Assembly (NCBI RefSeq): GCF_000005505.3
Contig: NC_016131.3
Coordinates: forward strand, 36,295,001-36,359,000
DNA length: 64,000 bases
Direction: 5' to 3'
Source: Brachypodium distachyon
Lineage: Eukaryota > Streptophyta > Magnoliopsida > Poales > Poaceae
Below, one piece after another: positions 11,877 to 24,381 of the stretch. Positions within the stretch are counted from its first letter, which is position 1; every line of letters starts with the position of its first letter. The translations under genes and the position numbers were made by a program. The notes below the pieces were generated by a model. The model had not been told where the DNA came from. It saw only the letters and a list, made by a program, of their open reading frames with translations, and did not search any database.

Positions 11877-14800
11877 TGAGGCGATCCTCCCCTTTACTAG
11901 GGTTCGATCTCTGTGCTTACTGTGCTAGTCCCTGGATCGACTCACTACCACACACAGTTTCATGACATCGCATCATCCAGAATTTAATAGTACTTACAAC
12001 CTCGCAAGACCTCTGGGCCAGCATAAAACAAATACTGTTTCAACATCATAAAACAATATTTCAAAATACTGCAGCGGAAAAGGGTAGAACATAAGGGCCA
12101 CACTACTCCAAGGTGAGAGCATGTTGGAATGTAAGCACATGACCCATGACAAAACGACGAACCTCACTCATCGTCGGATCCACCTGCATTGTTAATTGCA
12201 GCCACTACGGGATCAATACATTTGAATGTATTGGCAAGCTCACTAGAGTTATAAAGGACCTACCATGTACATGCATAGTTTGGCTAAGTGGGGTTTGGCT
12301 ATTTTGCATAAAAGTATCATTATTCAAATCTTATCATTTTTAGACAAATAGTTTTGAATTCTACTGGACACGGGGTAGAAACACCCATGCTCCTATTAAC
12401 CAAGGCACAATGAGTAGAAACATCAATGCTCCTACCCAGTTCAAACCATTCATTTTATTAGGAAATTGGAATGAGTGAGACTTTCCTTACAGCTCCGATG
12501 TCTAGTTGCTCATAATTGTCCGTAACCGGGGACACCTCCCCGGCTAAGTATTTAGTTTGACACTCTCGAGAGGTGGTACACTTTACCCACAAGAAATCGA
12601 CGTGTTAATCCCTTGCTGTCCCCCAGATGGAGTAGCAACGTCATCGATTACAGGAATTTTCAGAACATATTCCCCCAAACCTCCTGAGGGACGCGTTCCA
12701 ACCTACACTGCCACATACCGATGTCACCTCGGATCCAGGTTCATATTTCTTACATCCATCCTGGCAGAGCCTGTATTACCATGTGGTTGTACTGGAAGCT
12801 ACAAAACAGGAAACTAGTCCAGTCTTTTGTTATCCCGGGTGGCAGGCGCTCCCTGAATCGCACGGGGAGACGACCATGGATGCTCCCGAATCACATGGAG
12901 AGACGACTCAGCGGGCCCCAAAGAAATGGACCTAACGTCACGACATCCGAAAACTCAAAGCAGCCCACCCAGGACGGTTCATTGAATTACTTGTTTTGCC
13001 ATACACTAGGAAAATCATATCGTAATTCAATAGTATCACATTGTAATAATACCACCCTCGTATATTATCCTAACATAGCATTTTACTACTACGATGGGGA
13101 TTGGTGGTAAGGTCTTGACAAAGGGTATCCTATACTACTAGGACAGATCATAGCTAGCATAGATACAGTAATAATCCTAACAATGCAACTAATAAAATCT
13201 AGTGCATAATAAAATAATGGGTAAATGATCAAAGTGAACTTGCCTTGATAGTAGTTGGAGTTCAAACACTCGTCACAATCGCAAGGTTCGCTCTCCGAGA
13301 ATACTACACAATCAACAAACATATACACACACATAAACACACAATACAAACATGACAAAAGAATATGTATGCCATGATGTGATGCAAAACATGCGACATG
13401 AGTGGGTTGGTTTTATTTGGGTGATCTACTGGTCCAAGGCATTGATAATTAAGCACATGCAATTAGGATTTTTAAATAAATTGCAATGGCTAGGGTTAGC
13501 CAAATAGATTAACTCAAAATATTTATTTATCTGTCCCATTGGACAGAGGACAATAAAAAAAAATTTGGGCACTGGTTTCATTCAAAAAGGTCTTCTAGAT
13601 AATTAGTTATGATTTAAAAGGCATAGAACCCTAATCTGTAATTTGAATGTGATTCAAATATTCAAATTTGAAATTGGACAGTGCCAAAAGATTCTAAATT
13701 TCCTAAGGATTCCAAAAAGGTGTGGATCACTAAATTTGGCCAAACAGATTTAAAGTTAGGATCATTTGAAATTACAGGGGCCTATCTGCAAAAGTGCCTT
13801 TTATTAATTCCGGGGGATTAAAATTACATTTTTATTTTACAAAACCGGGTGCCACGTGTCAGCATCTAATTGGTGCGTACCGGTTCGGTTAAAATTTAAA
13901 ACGGGATCTAATCCTACCCCTCGGATCCGGATCGGACGGACGAGGGGAGTTCTAGGGTTTTACCGGGCGGCGCGGGCGGCCGGAGTGGGAGGAGACGGCG
14001 GCGCGGGCACGGGCGGGGCGGCGCGGGGTGCTCTGGCGGGGCGGGCGACGCGGGGGGTCCGGGGATGGCGCGGCGCGGCACGGCGGAGACGGGGGCGCGG
14101 TCGGCGTGGGCTCGGGCGGCGCGGGTCGTCGCCTAGGTCGAAGAAGACGCGGCGGCGCGGGGCGGCTCCGGCGAGGGATTCCGGCGGCCTGGCGGCGTGC
14201 GAGCGAGGGCAAACGGGGGGGAAAAGGAGAGGGGGTCGTGGAGATTATAAAGACGTGCTTGGGCGTGAAAAAGGAAGGCCGGAGGAGGAGATTGCAGCGG
14301 CGGGTGCGCGGGGACGGCGGCTGGAAATCGCGGTGGCGGCGCGGCCGCTTTCCTTCCGGGGAAGAAGCCCCTGACAGGTGGGCCCCACCTGTCAGCGGGT
14401 GCGGGCGAGCGCGGGCAACCGGGCTGGCGGGGCCGGTCGGGCGAGGTCGGACTGGGCCGGTTCGGCCCAAAGCGGCCGGGCCGGTCCAGTTTACCCTTTT
14501 TTTTCTTTTAGACCTTTTCTTTTTTTCTGTTTTTCTCATTTCTTTGATATCTTTTGAGTTTGAACTCCAAATTGGTCCATATAAATTCCAGAAAATTTGT
14601 AGAATCATGTTCTACCATGATTCAACTTTTAGGAGTAGGTCCCCTCAAAATAAAATATATAAAAACACATTTGCCCTATAAATGCCTTTAGGGCTATATA
14701 CACCTATTGAAATAAAATACTTTTTCAACTCCAAATAATTATCCAAAAAATATGGGATAGCCTATATACGCAATAAACCCCTTTGATACATATACCCTAT

Positions 14801-14949
14801 TGGTTTGAAAAACCAAAGCTTAAAATGGGTGTAAACAAAATCTTTTTAAAGCCCTTTTGAGATTCAAATTTGAATTCAAATATGCAATTGTGGCATGATG
14901 CTCATGGATGCAATGCACATGTAAAAGTTTGAAATTTTGGGATGTTACA
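11877..14949 (-). repeat. Element A 3' LTR
   Basis: On the minus strand it runs from TGTAACATCCC (14949) to the 3' terminus, which reads GCCTCA at 11877 where the 5' LTR has GCTTCA. It lacks about 42 bp near 11960 that the 5' LTR keeps (24470-24510). A GC-rich leader lies at about 13960-14250, bounded on the minus strand by a possible TATA (about 14245) and a GTAAAA donor-like site at 13962. Open frames within this GC-rich part (13856-14681) are Pro/Arg/Gly-rich artefacts. The family motif ATGATCAAAGTGAACTTGCC is at about 13226. Confidence 0.88.
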
Positions 14950-14966
14950 GACCTAACCCCCTTAAG
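14950..14966 (-). other. Element A polypurine tract
   Basis: The minus strand reads TTAAGGGGGTTAGGTC directly before the 3' LTR. The pol stop codon (TAA, 14962-14964) overlaps it. Element B has the same tract at 40682-40698. Confidence 0.8.
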
Positions 14967-17900
14967 ATGAATCTCGTCCTCGAGATTCGGTGTGGTTAGC
15001 AAAGAGGTGTGGGTGATCTTCTCGAAGATCATCTTCGCGTTCCCAAGTGGCTTCTTCTTCAGTGTGATGGTCCCACTGGACCTTGCAGAACTTGATTGTC
15101 TTGGATCGGGTCTGTCTCTCTGCTGTATCCAAGATCCTGATCGGTTTCTCCTCATAGGTGAGGTCACTCTGCAATTGGACTTCTTCTAGAGGTATCGTAT
15201 CCCTCAGGGGTGTGTCGGCCATCTCGGGGTGACACTTCTTCAGTTGCGATACGTGGAAGACATTGTGGACATTCGACAGTGCTTCCGGTAAATCCAACTT
15301 GTAGGCTACCTCTCCTTGTCGCGACAATATCTTGAAAGGTCCAATGAAACGGGGTGCTAACTTTCCTTTTATACCAAATCTCTTCACCCCGCGTATCGGC
15401 GAAACTCTGAGATACGCTCTATCTTCAGCTTCATAGGTAACCTCCCTACGTTTTGTATCCGCATAGCTCTTTTGTCTTGACTGAGCTACCTTTAGTCGGT
15501 CTCGGATGAGTCTAACCTTTTCTTCGGCATCTTTTATCATGTCTGGGCCGAATAGGCTACGATCTCCTACACCATCCCATAACAATGGTGTTCTGCATTT
15601 CCTTCCATACAAAGCTTCAAACGGTGACATTCCAATGCTGGCTTGGAAGCTGTTGTTGTATGAGAATTCTGCATATGGCAGGTTGTCATCCCAACTGGAT
15701 CCATAGTCTAGAGCGTAGGCTCTCAACATATCCTCAAGGATCTGATTAACTCTCTCGGTCTGTCCATCCGTCTGCGGATGAAAGGCTGTACTGAATTCTA
15801 GTCTCGTTCCTAGAGACTCATGTGGTTGTCCCCAAAATCTTGAGGTAAATTGGGTACCTCTGTCTGAAACTATTTCCTTGGGCACTCCGTGTAAACACAC
15901 TATTCTGGATATGTAACGTTTTGCTAACTGTGCGCTAGTGTAAGTAGTCTTCACAGGTATAAAATGGGCAACCTTGGTCAAACGGTCAACAGCTACCCAA
16001 ATAGAATCATAACCTGATCTGGTCCATGGTAAACCGGTGATAAAATCCATGCCTACTTTATCCCACTTCCATTCTGGTATTGGCAGTGGTCTTAGCAATC
16101 CCGCTGGTTTCTGGTGTTCAGCTTTAACTCTACCGCACACATCGCACAAGGCAATGAACTCTGCGATGTCACGCTTTAATCCGGACCACCAAAATGTTTC
16201 CTTGAGGTCCATGTACATCTTTGTGTTTCCAGGGTGTATTGAGTACGGTGAATCATGGGCTTCTTGCAGAATCAACTTTCTGGTTTTCGGATCTTGCGGT
16301 ACGCAAATGCGTTTTCCGAACCATAAGGTACCCTGGTCGTCCTCCCGAAAATCTTTTGCCTTTCCGTTAAGCATATTCTCTTTTATTTCCTTTATTTCTG
16401 AGTCATCTTTCTGTGCTTCTCTAATCTTATCTAGTAGTGTGGGTTGCACTTCCAAAGTGGCTAAATAACCTTCGGGTACTATCTCCAGTCTGAGATCCTT
16501 GAACTGTTCACACAACTCTGGTGGTAATTCTCCAGCTGTTAGTCCATTTAAATAGCCCTTGCGGCTCAAAGCATCGGCTACGACGTTAGCCTTGCCTGGA
16601 TGGTATTGTAAATTCAGGTCATAATCCTTTATCAGCTCTAACCATCTCCTCTGCCTCAGATTCAACTCCTTCTGAGTGAATATGTACTTCAGCCTCTTGT
16701 GATCGGTAAACAGCTCACAATGCTTTCCCATCAGATAGCGTCTCCAAGTCTTCAGGGCGTGCACTACCGATGCTAATTCCAAGTCATGAGTGGCGTAGTT
16801 ACCTTCGTGGCTCTTCAGCTGCTGCGAAGCATACGCTACAACTCTTCCTCCTTGCATTAACACTCCTCCCAATCCTTGACGTGAGGCGTCACAGTATACT
16901 TGAAAATCCTCTTGTAGGTCAGGCAAAACAAGGATGGGTGCGGACACTAGTCTTTTCTTCAATTCATGGAAACTTTCTTCACAGTTCTCATTCCAGGTAA
17001 ACTTCTTTTCCTTCTTTAAGAGCTCAGTCATGGGTTTCGCTATTTTGGAGAAATTCTCAATGAACCTCCGGTAGTAACCAGCAAGTCCAAGGAAACTACG
17101 GACTTCTCCGACGTTCTTCGGTGCCTCCCATTCCGTAACTGCTGCAACCTTAGCTGGGTCAACGGCTACTCCGGCTCCTGACACTATGTGTCCAAGAAAG
17201 CTGACTTCTGATAACCAAAATTCACACTTGCTGAATTTGGCGTACAGCTGGTGCGTTCTCAACTTCTCTAAAATCATGCGCAGATGCTGCTCATGTTCCT
17301 CTTTGCTCTTGGAATAAATCAAGATGTCATCTATGAAAACCACGACAAACTTGTCCAAGAATTCCTTGAACACCTTGTTCATCATGTTCATGAAGTATGC
17401 AGGTGCATTGGTCAAACTGAATGGCATCACGGTGTACTCTTACAGTCCATACCTCGTGGTGAATGCCGTCTTGGGTATATCCATCTCTCAAATTTTTAGT
17501 TGAAAATATCCTGATCGCAGATCGATCTTTGAGAACACACAGGCTCCCTTCAGTTGATCGAATAGATCATTGATTATGGGCAAGGGATACTTATTCTTTA
17601 TCGTCACCTCGTTGAGTGAACGATAGTCAATGCACATCCGTTGGCTCTTGTCCTTCTTTTCTACAAACAGGACAGGTGCTCCCCATGTGGATGAACTGGG
17701 GCGGATGAACCCTTTCGCTAACTGCTCAGCTAGCTGCTTCTTCAATTCTTTCAACTCGTCCACAGCCATCTTATATGGTCTCTTGGCTATGGGTCCACTT
17801 CCTGGCATTAACTCAATAAGGAACTCCACATCACGGTCCGGTGGCACACCTGGTAATTCCTCTGGAAACACGTCTGGGTATTCCTTCACTATTGGTACAT

Positions 17901-17988
17901 TGTCCATGCTAACCCCCTTAAGAGCATTAACCTTGGGTCTCTTAAGCTCTTGTCTAGGGTAGTGAGTGTGACAGTCCTCTGGGCACAA
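14962..17988 (-). pseudogene. Element A pol: RT, RNase H, integrase, chromodomain
   Basis: A minus-strand polyprotein. RT begins near 17900 ([43 protein letters not shown]), is broken by a TGA near 17489 and a TAA near 17440, and continues with the catalytic FIDDIL at about 17326-17335. RNase H follows ([36 protein letters not shown]). Integrase has the zinc domain ([21 protein letters not shown]), Asp in [11 protein letters not shown], Asp in [10 protein letters not shown] and Glu in DGQTERVNQ. After the [17 protein letters not shown] region a chromodomain ends the protein ([31 protein letters not shown]). The two RT stops inactivate it. Chromodomains of this family are thought to steer insertion to marked chromatin. 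Confidence 0.93.
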
Positions 17989-19309
17989 TCTACTAATCCT
18001 TCATATAAGTTCAACCAGTCCATTCCCAAGATTAGGTCCAGTGCTCGGGAATCTATAACTATGAGATCAGAGGGAAAAATATGTCTCCCAATACTTAGGG
18101 GTAGCTGGCGACAGTGTCGGGTTGCTAGCATTATTCCACCCGGTGAGTTTACTTTCATAGGTCTACTCATGGTCTCAGAGGGTAATTTGCCTCTTTCTAC
18201 CAATACTCTTGAAATGAATGAATGTGATGCTCCAGTGTCAAATAGAACTAGTACTTCATAAGCATTAATGTGAAAGGTGCCAAGTATGATACCTGGTTCC
18301 TCGGTGATCTCTTCCACATCCACGTGATTCACGTGGCCCTTCTGGAATGGATTGGGCTTGTTCCCAGTGCCATCCTGGTTGTCCGGGCAGTTGGTGGCAT
18401 AGTGTCCCATCTTGTGACACTTGTAGCACTCCACCTTGCTCATGTCCTTTATTGGCGTTGTGGTTCTGACCATTGTTGTTCTGGCCATTGCCGTTGTTTC
18501 TGCCATTCCCGTTTCCATTGATGGGCCTTGGGCGAGCAAACTGGTGCTGTTGCTGATGCTGGTGCTGCTGATGGTGTCGGTTCACATTGCCACCCTGATG
18601 GTGGTGTCCTTGGCTTCCCTGGCGGTGGTGGTGACTATTTTCCCCACTGCGGTGGCTGTTCTGGTTCCCGTTCCTACTCAAGGAGGAACTGCCACTTGCG
18701 TCATAGGAGGTGCGCTGCTTCTGGTGCGGCCTAGTGTGAGAGCCCCCTTGGTGAAATCTCTTCTTGCGGCTCTCCATCTGAGTGAGCTTACTCTCCAGAA
18801 TGATGGCCTTGTCAATCAAGGACTGGTAAGTGGGGGTGTAAGCAATAGCAAGTTGAACTGACAGCTCGTTGTTCAGGCCGTCCAAAAACTTCTCCCTGTG
18901 CTTGGCATCGGTGTTCACATCCTCCGGTGCATAGCGGGATAGTTGGTTGAAAATCTCTATATATTCTGACACGGAGCGGCTTCCCTGTCGCAGCCTGTGA
19001 AATTCTTTCTTCTTCAGGCTGAGCACTCCCGCAGAGATGTGGGCGGTGCGGAAGGCTTCCTGGAACATGTCCCAGGTGACATCCTCGATGGGGGTGGTAC
19101 TCTGAAAATTCTCCCACCAAGATGCTGCGGGTCCTTCTAACAGATGAGCTGCAAACCGCACCTTCTCTTCGTCAGTGCAGTTGATGGTGACCAAGTTCTT
19201 GTTGACTGACCGGAGCCAATCGTCAGCCATAATAGGCTCAGTGGAGCTGGAAAAAGTGGGCGGGCGCAAACGTAGAAATCTGGTCAGCATATCAACTTGG
19301 GGTGGGTGG
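17889..19309 (-). pseudogene. Element A gag 3' part and aspartic protease
   Basis: Downstream of the solo LTR, gag continues on the minus strand with the capsid-like region (ADDWLRSVNKNL, FAAHLLEGPAASWWENF, FRTAHISAGVLSLKKKEF, YIEIFNQLSRYAPED), then a His/Gln/Asn/Gly-rich nucleic-acid-binding stretch. A frameshift near 18446 moves the zinc knuckle (CYKCHKMGHYATNC, CCHC pattern) and the protease (VLFDTGASHSFIS, LILGMDWL) into another frame. Gag forms the particle and the protease cleaves the polyprotein. The N-terminal piece is at 22574-22747. Confidence 0.9.
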
Positions 19310-19314
19310 TGTTG
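19310..19314. other. Target site duplication, left of solo LTR
   Basis: TGTTG at 19310-19314 and again at 22569-22573, exactly flanking the solo LTR. Confidence 0.9.
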
Positions 19315-22300
19315 TGAAACGACCGCCCCCGTAAAAGGGTTCGATCTTTGTGCTTTAGTGCTAGTCCCTGGATCGACTCACTAGCACACACAGTTTCAAG
19401 ATGTAATATCATAGAACAAAGGTCTCAATATTACAACGTATCATCCAGAATATAAAAGGGTACTTACAACTCGCATAACCTCACGGGTTAGCTGGAAATA
19501 AAACAATTGTTTAGCAGCGGAAAACGGAAGATACAAGGGCACATCAGCACCACGGTGAGAGCGTGTTGGAATGTAAGCCCGTAACCCAAATAAGCAGAAC
19601 GTACATCTTACTCGTCGTCGAAGCTTCCTGCATCATTAAACGATGCAGCCACTAGGGTCAATACATTGAATGTATTGGTAAGATTCACTAGAAGTTATAT
19701 CAGAACCTACCAAGTATATGCAATATTTGGCAAGGTGGAGTTCAGGCTGTTTGCGTGGAAGCAGAACATAAATTACCCTACTACAATGGAATGTTATAAT
19801 AATGTTAACTAATGGACACGGGGTAGACACACCCATGCTCCTATTAACCTAGAGTACATTGAAGTGGATTCTTCAAGTGCTCCTAGCCTGTTCAAACCAT
19901 TCATTTTATTTAAGAAATTAGAATGAGTGAGACTTTCCTTACAGCTCCACATCTAGTTGCTCAAATTGTCCGTTGCCGGGGACACGGCTAAGTACTTAGT
20001 TTTGACGCTCTCGAGAGTTTGTACACATTCCCCACAAGAAACCGACGTGTTAATCCCTTGCTGTCCTCAGGGTAGAGTAGCAACGGCATCGATTACGAGA
20101 TTTTCAGAGGTAATTCCCTAAACCACGAGAGAATCACGCTCCCCCTACACGGCTACCTCAGTACAATTCTTCGGGTTTAGGTTCATACAACTTACTCTTG
20201 TCTCGCCAGAGCCCATATAGCATTGTCGTTGTACTAGAAGCTTCTAAGTAGGAAACTAGCCCAGTCTCAGTTACCCTAGGTGGCATTCCACATTTGCAAC
20301 GTAGGCGCTCCCCGAATCCACGGGAGAGACGTCCATGGACGATCCATTCTTGAATCCACAGGAACTCGACTCAGAGGGACCCATAGAAATGGACCTGACG
20401 CCGCTAATTCTCAAAATCCTCAAAGCAGCCCACCCAGGATGGTTCATTGAATTAGTTGTTTTGCCTTACATCTAACAAAAACATTTCATATAGCCAAAGG
20501 CATAACAATATCATAATGTAGTTATTTCCCCCACGATACTACCATAGCTTAGCATTCAACTACAATCGATGGCGGTTTGGTAGCAAGGTAATGGCGAGGG
20601 TAAACTATACTACCTGGAATTTATAGCTAGCATAGAGGTACGAGTAATAGTCCTATCAATGCATCTCTACCAACAACACTAATGCATCAGTATTTTAAAA
20701 CAACAATAATAATGGGATATGATCAAAGTGAACTTGCCTTGTCAAGGTTGTGATAGTTCTCGCACTCTTCGCAACAACAAGGAATACACTCCACACAATC
20801 TAAAAATAAAAGAAACATGCACACAATAAACACAACATTCAATGCAAAAAAATCATGCCATGATGCATATGCTATGATGACGCACACAAAGGTTACTTCT
20901 AAAGTACAAAGTTTCGTTTCTGTTTTGAAAAGTTTTTCAAAAGATTTGGATAGATTATACAACATCAAGTGGTAATTAATATGCATGATACATGGATAGG
21001 GTTTTAAACAAAAGATTGTGCGGCTTTTGCAACATAGAGCAATATTTAACTTGCATGCCATGATTATACACAAAATAATTTCTTTTCTGGTCCTAATGGA
21101 TAGAGAACAAGTTTAAATAATTTTACAACAAGATAACATGTTCAAAACTATTTTGAAACAATTCATTCGAAATTTAAACTCTATTCAACCAATCTGTAAA
21201 TAGCTACTGTCTAAGTTTTTCAAAACTGAAATTAAACAGTGCCAAAATATTCTACACGTTGTGACGATTCCAGAAAGGTGCGGAACACAATTTTTGGACA
21301 AACGGTTTAAAAGATAAAAGGTTTTGAAGTTGTAGGGGCTTTTCTGCAAAATTGCTTTATCCAATTCGGCCGAATTAAAATAAAAAGAAAAACCTACCAC
21401 GTGGCATGGCGGGACTGGCCGGTTTCTAGGGTTCCGGCCGGCGGCTACCTCGCCGGCGGCGGCGCGGGCGGCGCGCGCACGGCTGCAGCGGCCGGCGCGG
21501 GGCAGCGGGTCGTGCGGGCGGCGCGGGAGCGCGCGCCGGGTCGGAGGCGGCGCGGGGCGGCGACGCGGGCGCGAGGAGCTCGGGCGGGTCGCGCGGGCAG
21601 GCGGCGCAGCAAGGGGGCGCGGGGCGCTCGAGCGGCTGGGGGCGCGCAGGCGGCCGGAGGCGGGGAAGACGGGCGGCGAACGGCGGTGCACGGACGGCGT
21701 CCAATCCTCGAAACCGAGCGCGTCACCGGATGTGCTAGGGAGAGAGGAGAATGGGAAGGTGGCCGGGGATGGGAGAAGCTCACCGGAGCGGCGACAAAAC
21801 GCGATGAACGGCGGTGGCAGAGAGTAACTCTGGCGAGAAATTAAATCCTAACCGATGCGAAATTGGCGAGCAGTTTGGGGGAATTAGTAGAGGAGTTTGG
21901 GGGCTTCGATATGACGTGCAGAGTTTCGGATTTGGTGGTTCGTGCGCGAACAAATCGGAACGGATTCATGGGCAGTTCGCGGGGCGTGCTCTGCGGGGAC
22001 TCCGGATGAGGCAGTTGGAGAAGATGACGTGCGGGTCCACCGGTCAGTGAGAGCGGGCCGGCCGGTTCGGTCCGGTCCGGTCCGGTTTGACCTGTTTTCT
22101 TCGGTTTTCCTTTTCTTTTATCTATTTTCTGATTTCGAACCTCAAAATTGATTCGGAGCTCCAAATCACTCCAAATAAAATGTGACAAAATTTGTAAAAT
22201 CATATTTTCATATGATCTAACTTTTGGAACAAGAATTTCCTCAAAATAAAATATTTAAAAATACATTTGCCTATAAAATGGCTTTTAGGGCCCTTAGGCT

Positions 22301-22568
22301 ATCGAATCAAATTATTTTTCAAAATACTTTCAAAAGCCAATTATGGGATACTCTATATATGGATTAAATCCCTTTTTACCACGATACCCTATTGGGTTAA
22401 AATGCAAATACTCAAGAGCAAGATCAACGACCAAAATCAAATAAAGGCGTTTGAGCAAAAGGGTTTTCTGAGCAAATTTTAGGGTTTTGAAAGTGATCAA
22501 ATGCAAGGGTGACATGATGCTCATGATATGCAATGCATATGAAGAGTTTTCAAAATTGGGATGTTACA
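19315..22568 (-). mobile_element. Solo LTR (Tekay-like) inserted in element A gag
   Basis: 3254 bp from TGTAACATCCC (minus strand, 22568) to GTCGTTTCA at 19315, with a perfect 5-bp duplication. There is no internal domain or second LTR, so an element inserted and then lost its body by LTR-LTR recombination. The end (GGGGGCGGTCGTTTCA) resembles element B LTRs more than the LTRs of its host. It has the same layout as the other long LTRs; a GC-rich block at about 21420-21720 gives spurious Ala/Arg/Pro-rich frames. The family motif is at about 20720. Confidence 0.9.
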
Positions 22569-22573
22569 TGTTG

Positions 22574-22747
22574 CTGGTTGTTGTGGTTCTGCTGGTTGTT
22601 GTTGTTGTTGTTGGCCAACTGTTGGGTGATCATCTTGAAGAATTGGGTCTGAGCAGCCAATAACTGTTGCATGGTGGCAGCGTTTCCCTCAGCTTCGGCA
22701 TTGTTAGCTTCCGCGTTGTTGGCGGGGTTCCGGCGTCTCGGAGGCAT
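22574..22747 (-). pseudogene. Element A gag, N-terminal part
   Basis: The ATG at 22747 opens MPPRRRNPANNAEA, an Ala/Asn/Glu-rich start, then MQQLLAAQTQFFKMITQQLA and a poly-Asn/Gln run. The solo LTR cuts it at 22573 and the frame resumes at 19309. Element B has the same start at 44707, which confirms the assignment. About 290 bases of unassigned spacer separate this start from the end of ORF0. Confidence 0.85.
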
Positions 22748-23038
22748 CTGTTTAGGGTACCATAGATGAGGAAACAGATAGAATAGAACTAAGGATAACT
22801 AAACCCCCAAACAAGATATGACTCAAGCATATATCAATCATACACTCATCGATCATAAAAGGTTTTGGAAATAATAGCAAAACACACTTGTTTATGGTGG
22901 GGCATTGCCCATAAAGAAGAGAGTACGAAGAAAAAGCAATCGACCTACATTGCCATACACATAGATTGTATGGTCAATGACTAACTCGCAATGCTGATAA
23001 CGATAAAAACTAATATAAGCTGGTAGGCATCAATAGAT

Positions 23039-23911
23039 CTAAGGGAGTGTGGCTATCGGTGTGGTCCCGTTCGCCTTCATCTTGGAGCGGGTGTTGGTAG
23101 CAGGGGTGTCCATCTCGTGGACCTCCTGGGGCTCCTCCTCCTCAGTCGGCTCCTCCTCCTGAGGCTCCATTACCTGATCCTGTGGTGGAGGTGGGACCTA
23201 GTCTGGCGCCGGTGTGGCAGCTAGTGCTGCTGCGGCCGCTGCTGCGATGAATGCCTGGAACTGCTCGCAGTAGTAGCGAGCCTGGTCCCTCTCATACTGT
23301 AGCTGCTCGATGGCGTCTCCCATGTTGAGGACAGTGTTCTCCAACACGGCCTTGTCCTCCAGCCACTGGGTCTTCTCTCCCATCAGATTACCAACCTGCT
23401 CCACGGCGAGGTCGGCCCTGGTCATCTCGTGCTCGAGACAAGACTCCAAGTCCACGGTGTTTATCTCCATGTTCTCGAAGTAGGTCGTCACTGGGGTCGC
23501 ATCCTCGTCGTTGGTCGTAGCTACCGCCGAGCATGCATGGTTCCGCCTTCCAAAGCGGAGGAAGGGGGAATCCTCGGGGAACTCATGTCGGTAGTCCCGG
23601 CACACCTGTGCGAAAGCGCATTGCATGGCGAACTGAAGGCCTTGCTCGAAGGTGGGGTAGCGGCCGATGAAGGTGATATCCGGCGTAGCTGGCGCGATCT
23701 CACGCCCCCAGATCTTCGCCTCGATCTCCCACCGTGGCTGCCATCCCTCGGGTGCGGCGGTCTCAACTCGGCCTCTGAACCTTGGTGGTGGCAGGTCGAG
23801 GAAAGCACACAGTGCCGCCAAAGGGGCACTGAACAACTGGTCGTCGTCCGTGGAGGGGTAGCAAACTCTGGTGAACGGCGGGACGTTGCCAAAAGGTGTT
23901 GGGCTTCCCAT
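23039..23911 (-). pseudogene. Element A ORF0: extra sense ORF between PBS and gag
   Basis: 290 codons from ATG 23911 to TAG 23039, same strand as gag. A premature TAG follows codon 237 where element B has CAG; the frame beyond it is conserved in element B, so the real protein is about 290 aa. Residues 1-125 look globular (NVPPFTRVCYPSTDDDQLFS, LCAFLDLPPPRFRGRV, EFPEDSPFLRFGRRNH). Residues about 150-225 form heptad-rich coiled coil, then an Ala-rich linker, then an acidic tail (EPQEEEPTEEEEPQEVHEMD) and NTRSK. I recognise no catalytic motif and cannot name a family. Its conservation in two elements argues for a real element protein, perhaps structural or RNA-binding; function is unknown. Confidence 0.8.
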
Positions 23912-24366
23912 CTATAGAAAAATAAAGAAGGAGATAAGAGAGTATTAGTGACATGATCAAATGGTCGAATTAAATACAAGTGGTAGAGTGGGAATCAAGT
24001 GATAAACATTAATATCAAGGGTGAGAATGTAAATATAAAATTGGATGCATACTAACATGTGAACAACATGGCAACATGATTATAGTGGTGTATGTTGTAA
24101 AAATCAAATATGCATCTGTGGTATAATATAATAAACATGCATATGTGGTAATAAGCATCGTATTCGGTGTATATGTGGAATAAAACAATAAACATGTCAT
24201 GCATATGTAAGATATGAATGCAAAGATTTAGATCAATAGGGATAAGGAATAAAATGTATGTATATAGATATAGATCAAATAGAGACAAGACATAATCCTA
24301 AGGTTGGGTCTTTGCTCTTGTCTTATCCTAATCCAAACTAGGGTCACGTTCTTACAGGCAACATAT
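23912..24366 (-). other. Element A untranslated leader between PBS and ORF0
   Basis: An AT-rich stretch of about 455 bp with no convincing ORF; the short frames at 24015-24288 are low-complexity. Element B has a matching leader at 45895-46321. It could hold packaging signals or a splice acceptor; none is evident to me. Confidence 0.5.
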
Positions 24367-24379
24367 TGCTCTAGTACCA
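24367..24379 (-). other. Element A primer binding site (tRNA-iMet)
   Basis: The minus strand reads TGGTACTAGAGCA two bases after the 5' LTR end. It differs at two positions from TGGTATCAGAGCA in element B, which matches the 3' end of initiator-Met tRNA. The two changes probably arose after insertion. Confidence 0.8.
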
Positions 24380-24381
24380 TC

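Noticed and set aside
13089..13358. Cys-rich small protein with SESEPCDCDECL (also 25489, 32620, 63234)
   Set aside because: Not accepted as a gene: the surrounding frame changes between copies and only a short nucleotide island is conserved; reported instead as a finding.
13856..14681. Several Gly/Arg/Ala- or Pro-rich frames on both strands (also 21401-21844, 26262-26995, 33624-34355, 52218-52796, 62094-62703)
   Set aside because: They fall in the GC-rich leader of the long LTRs, where stops are rare by composition. Both strands are open and the frames are not conserved between LTR copies.
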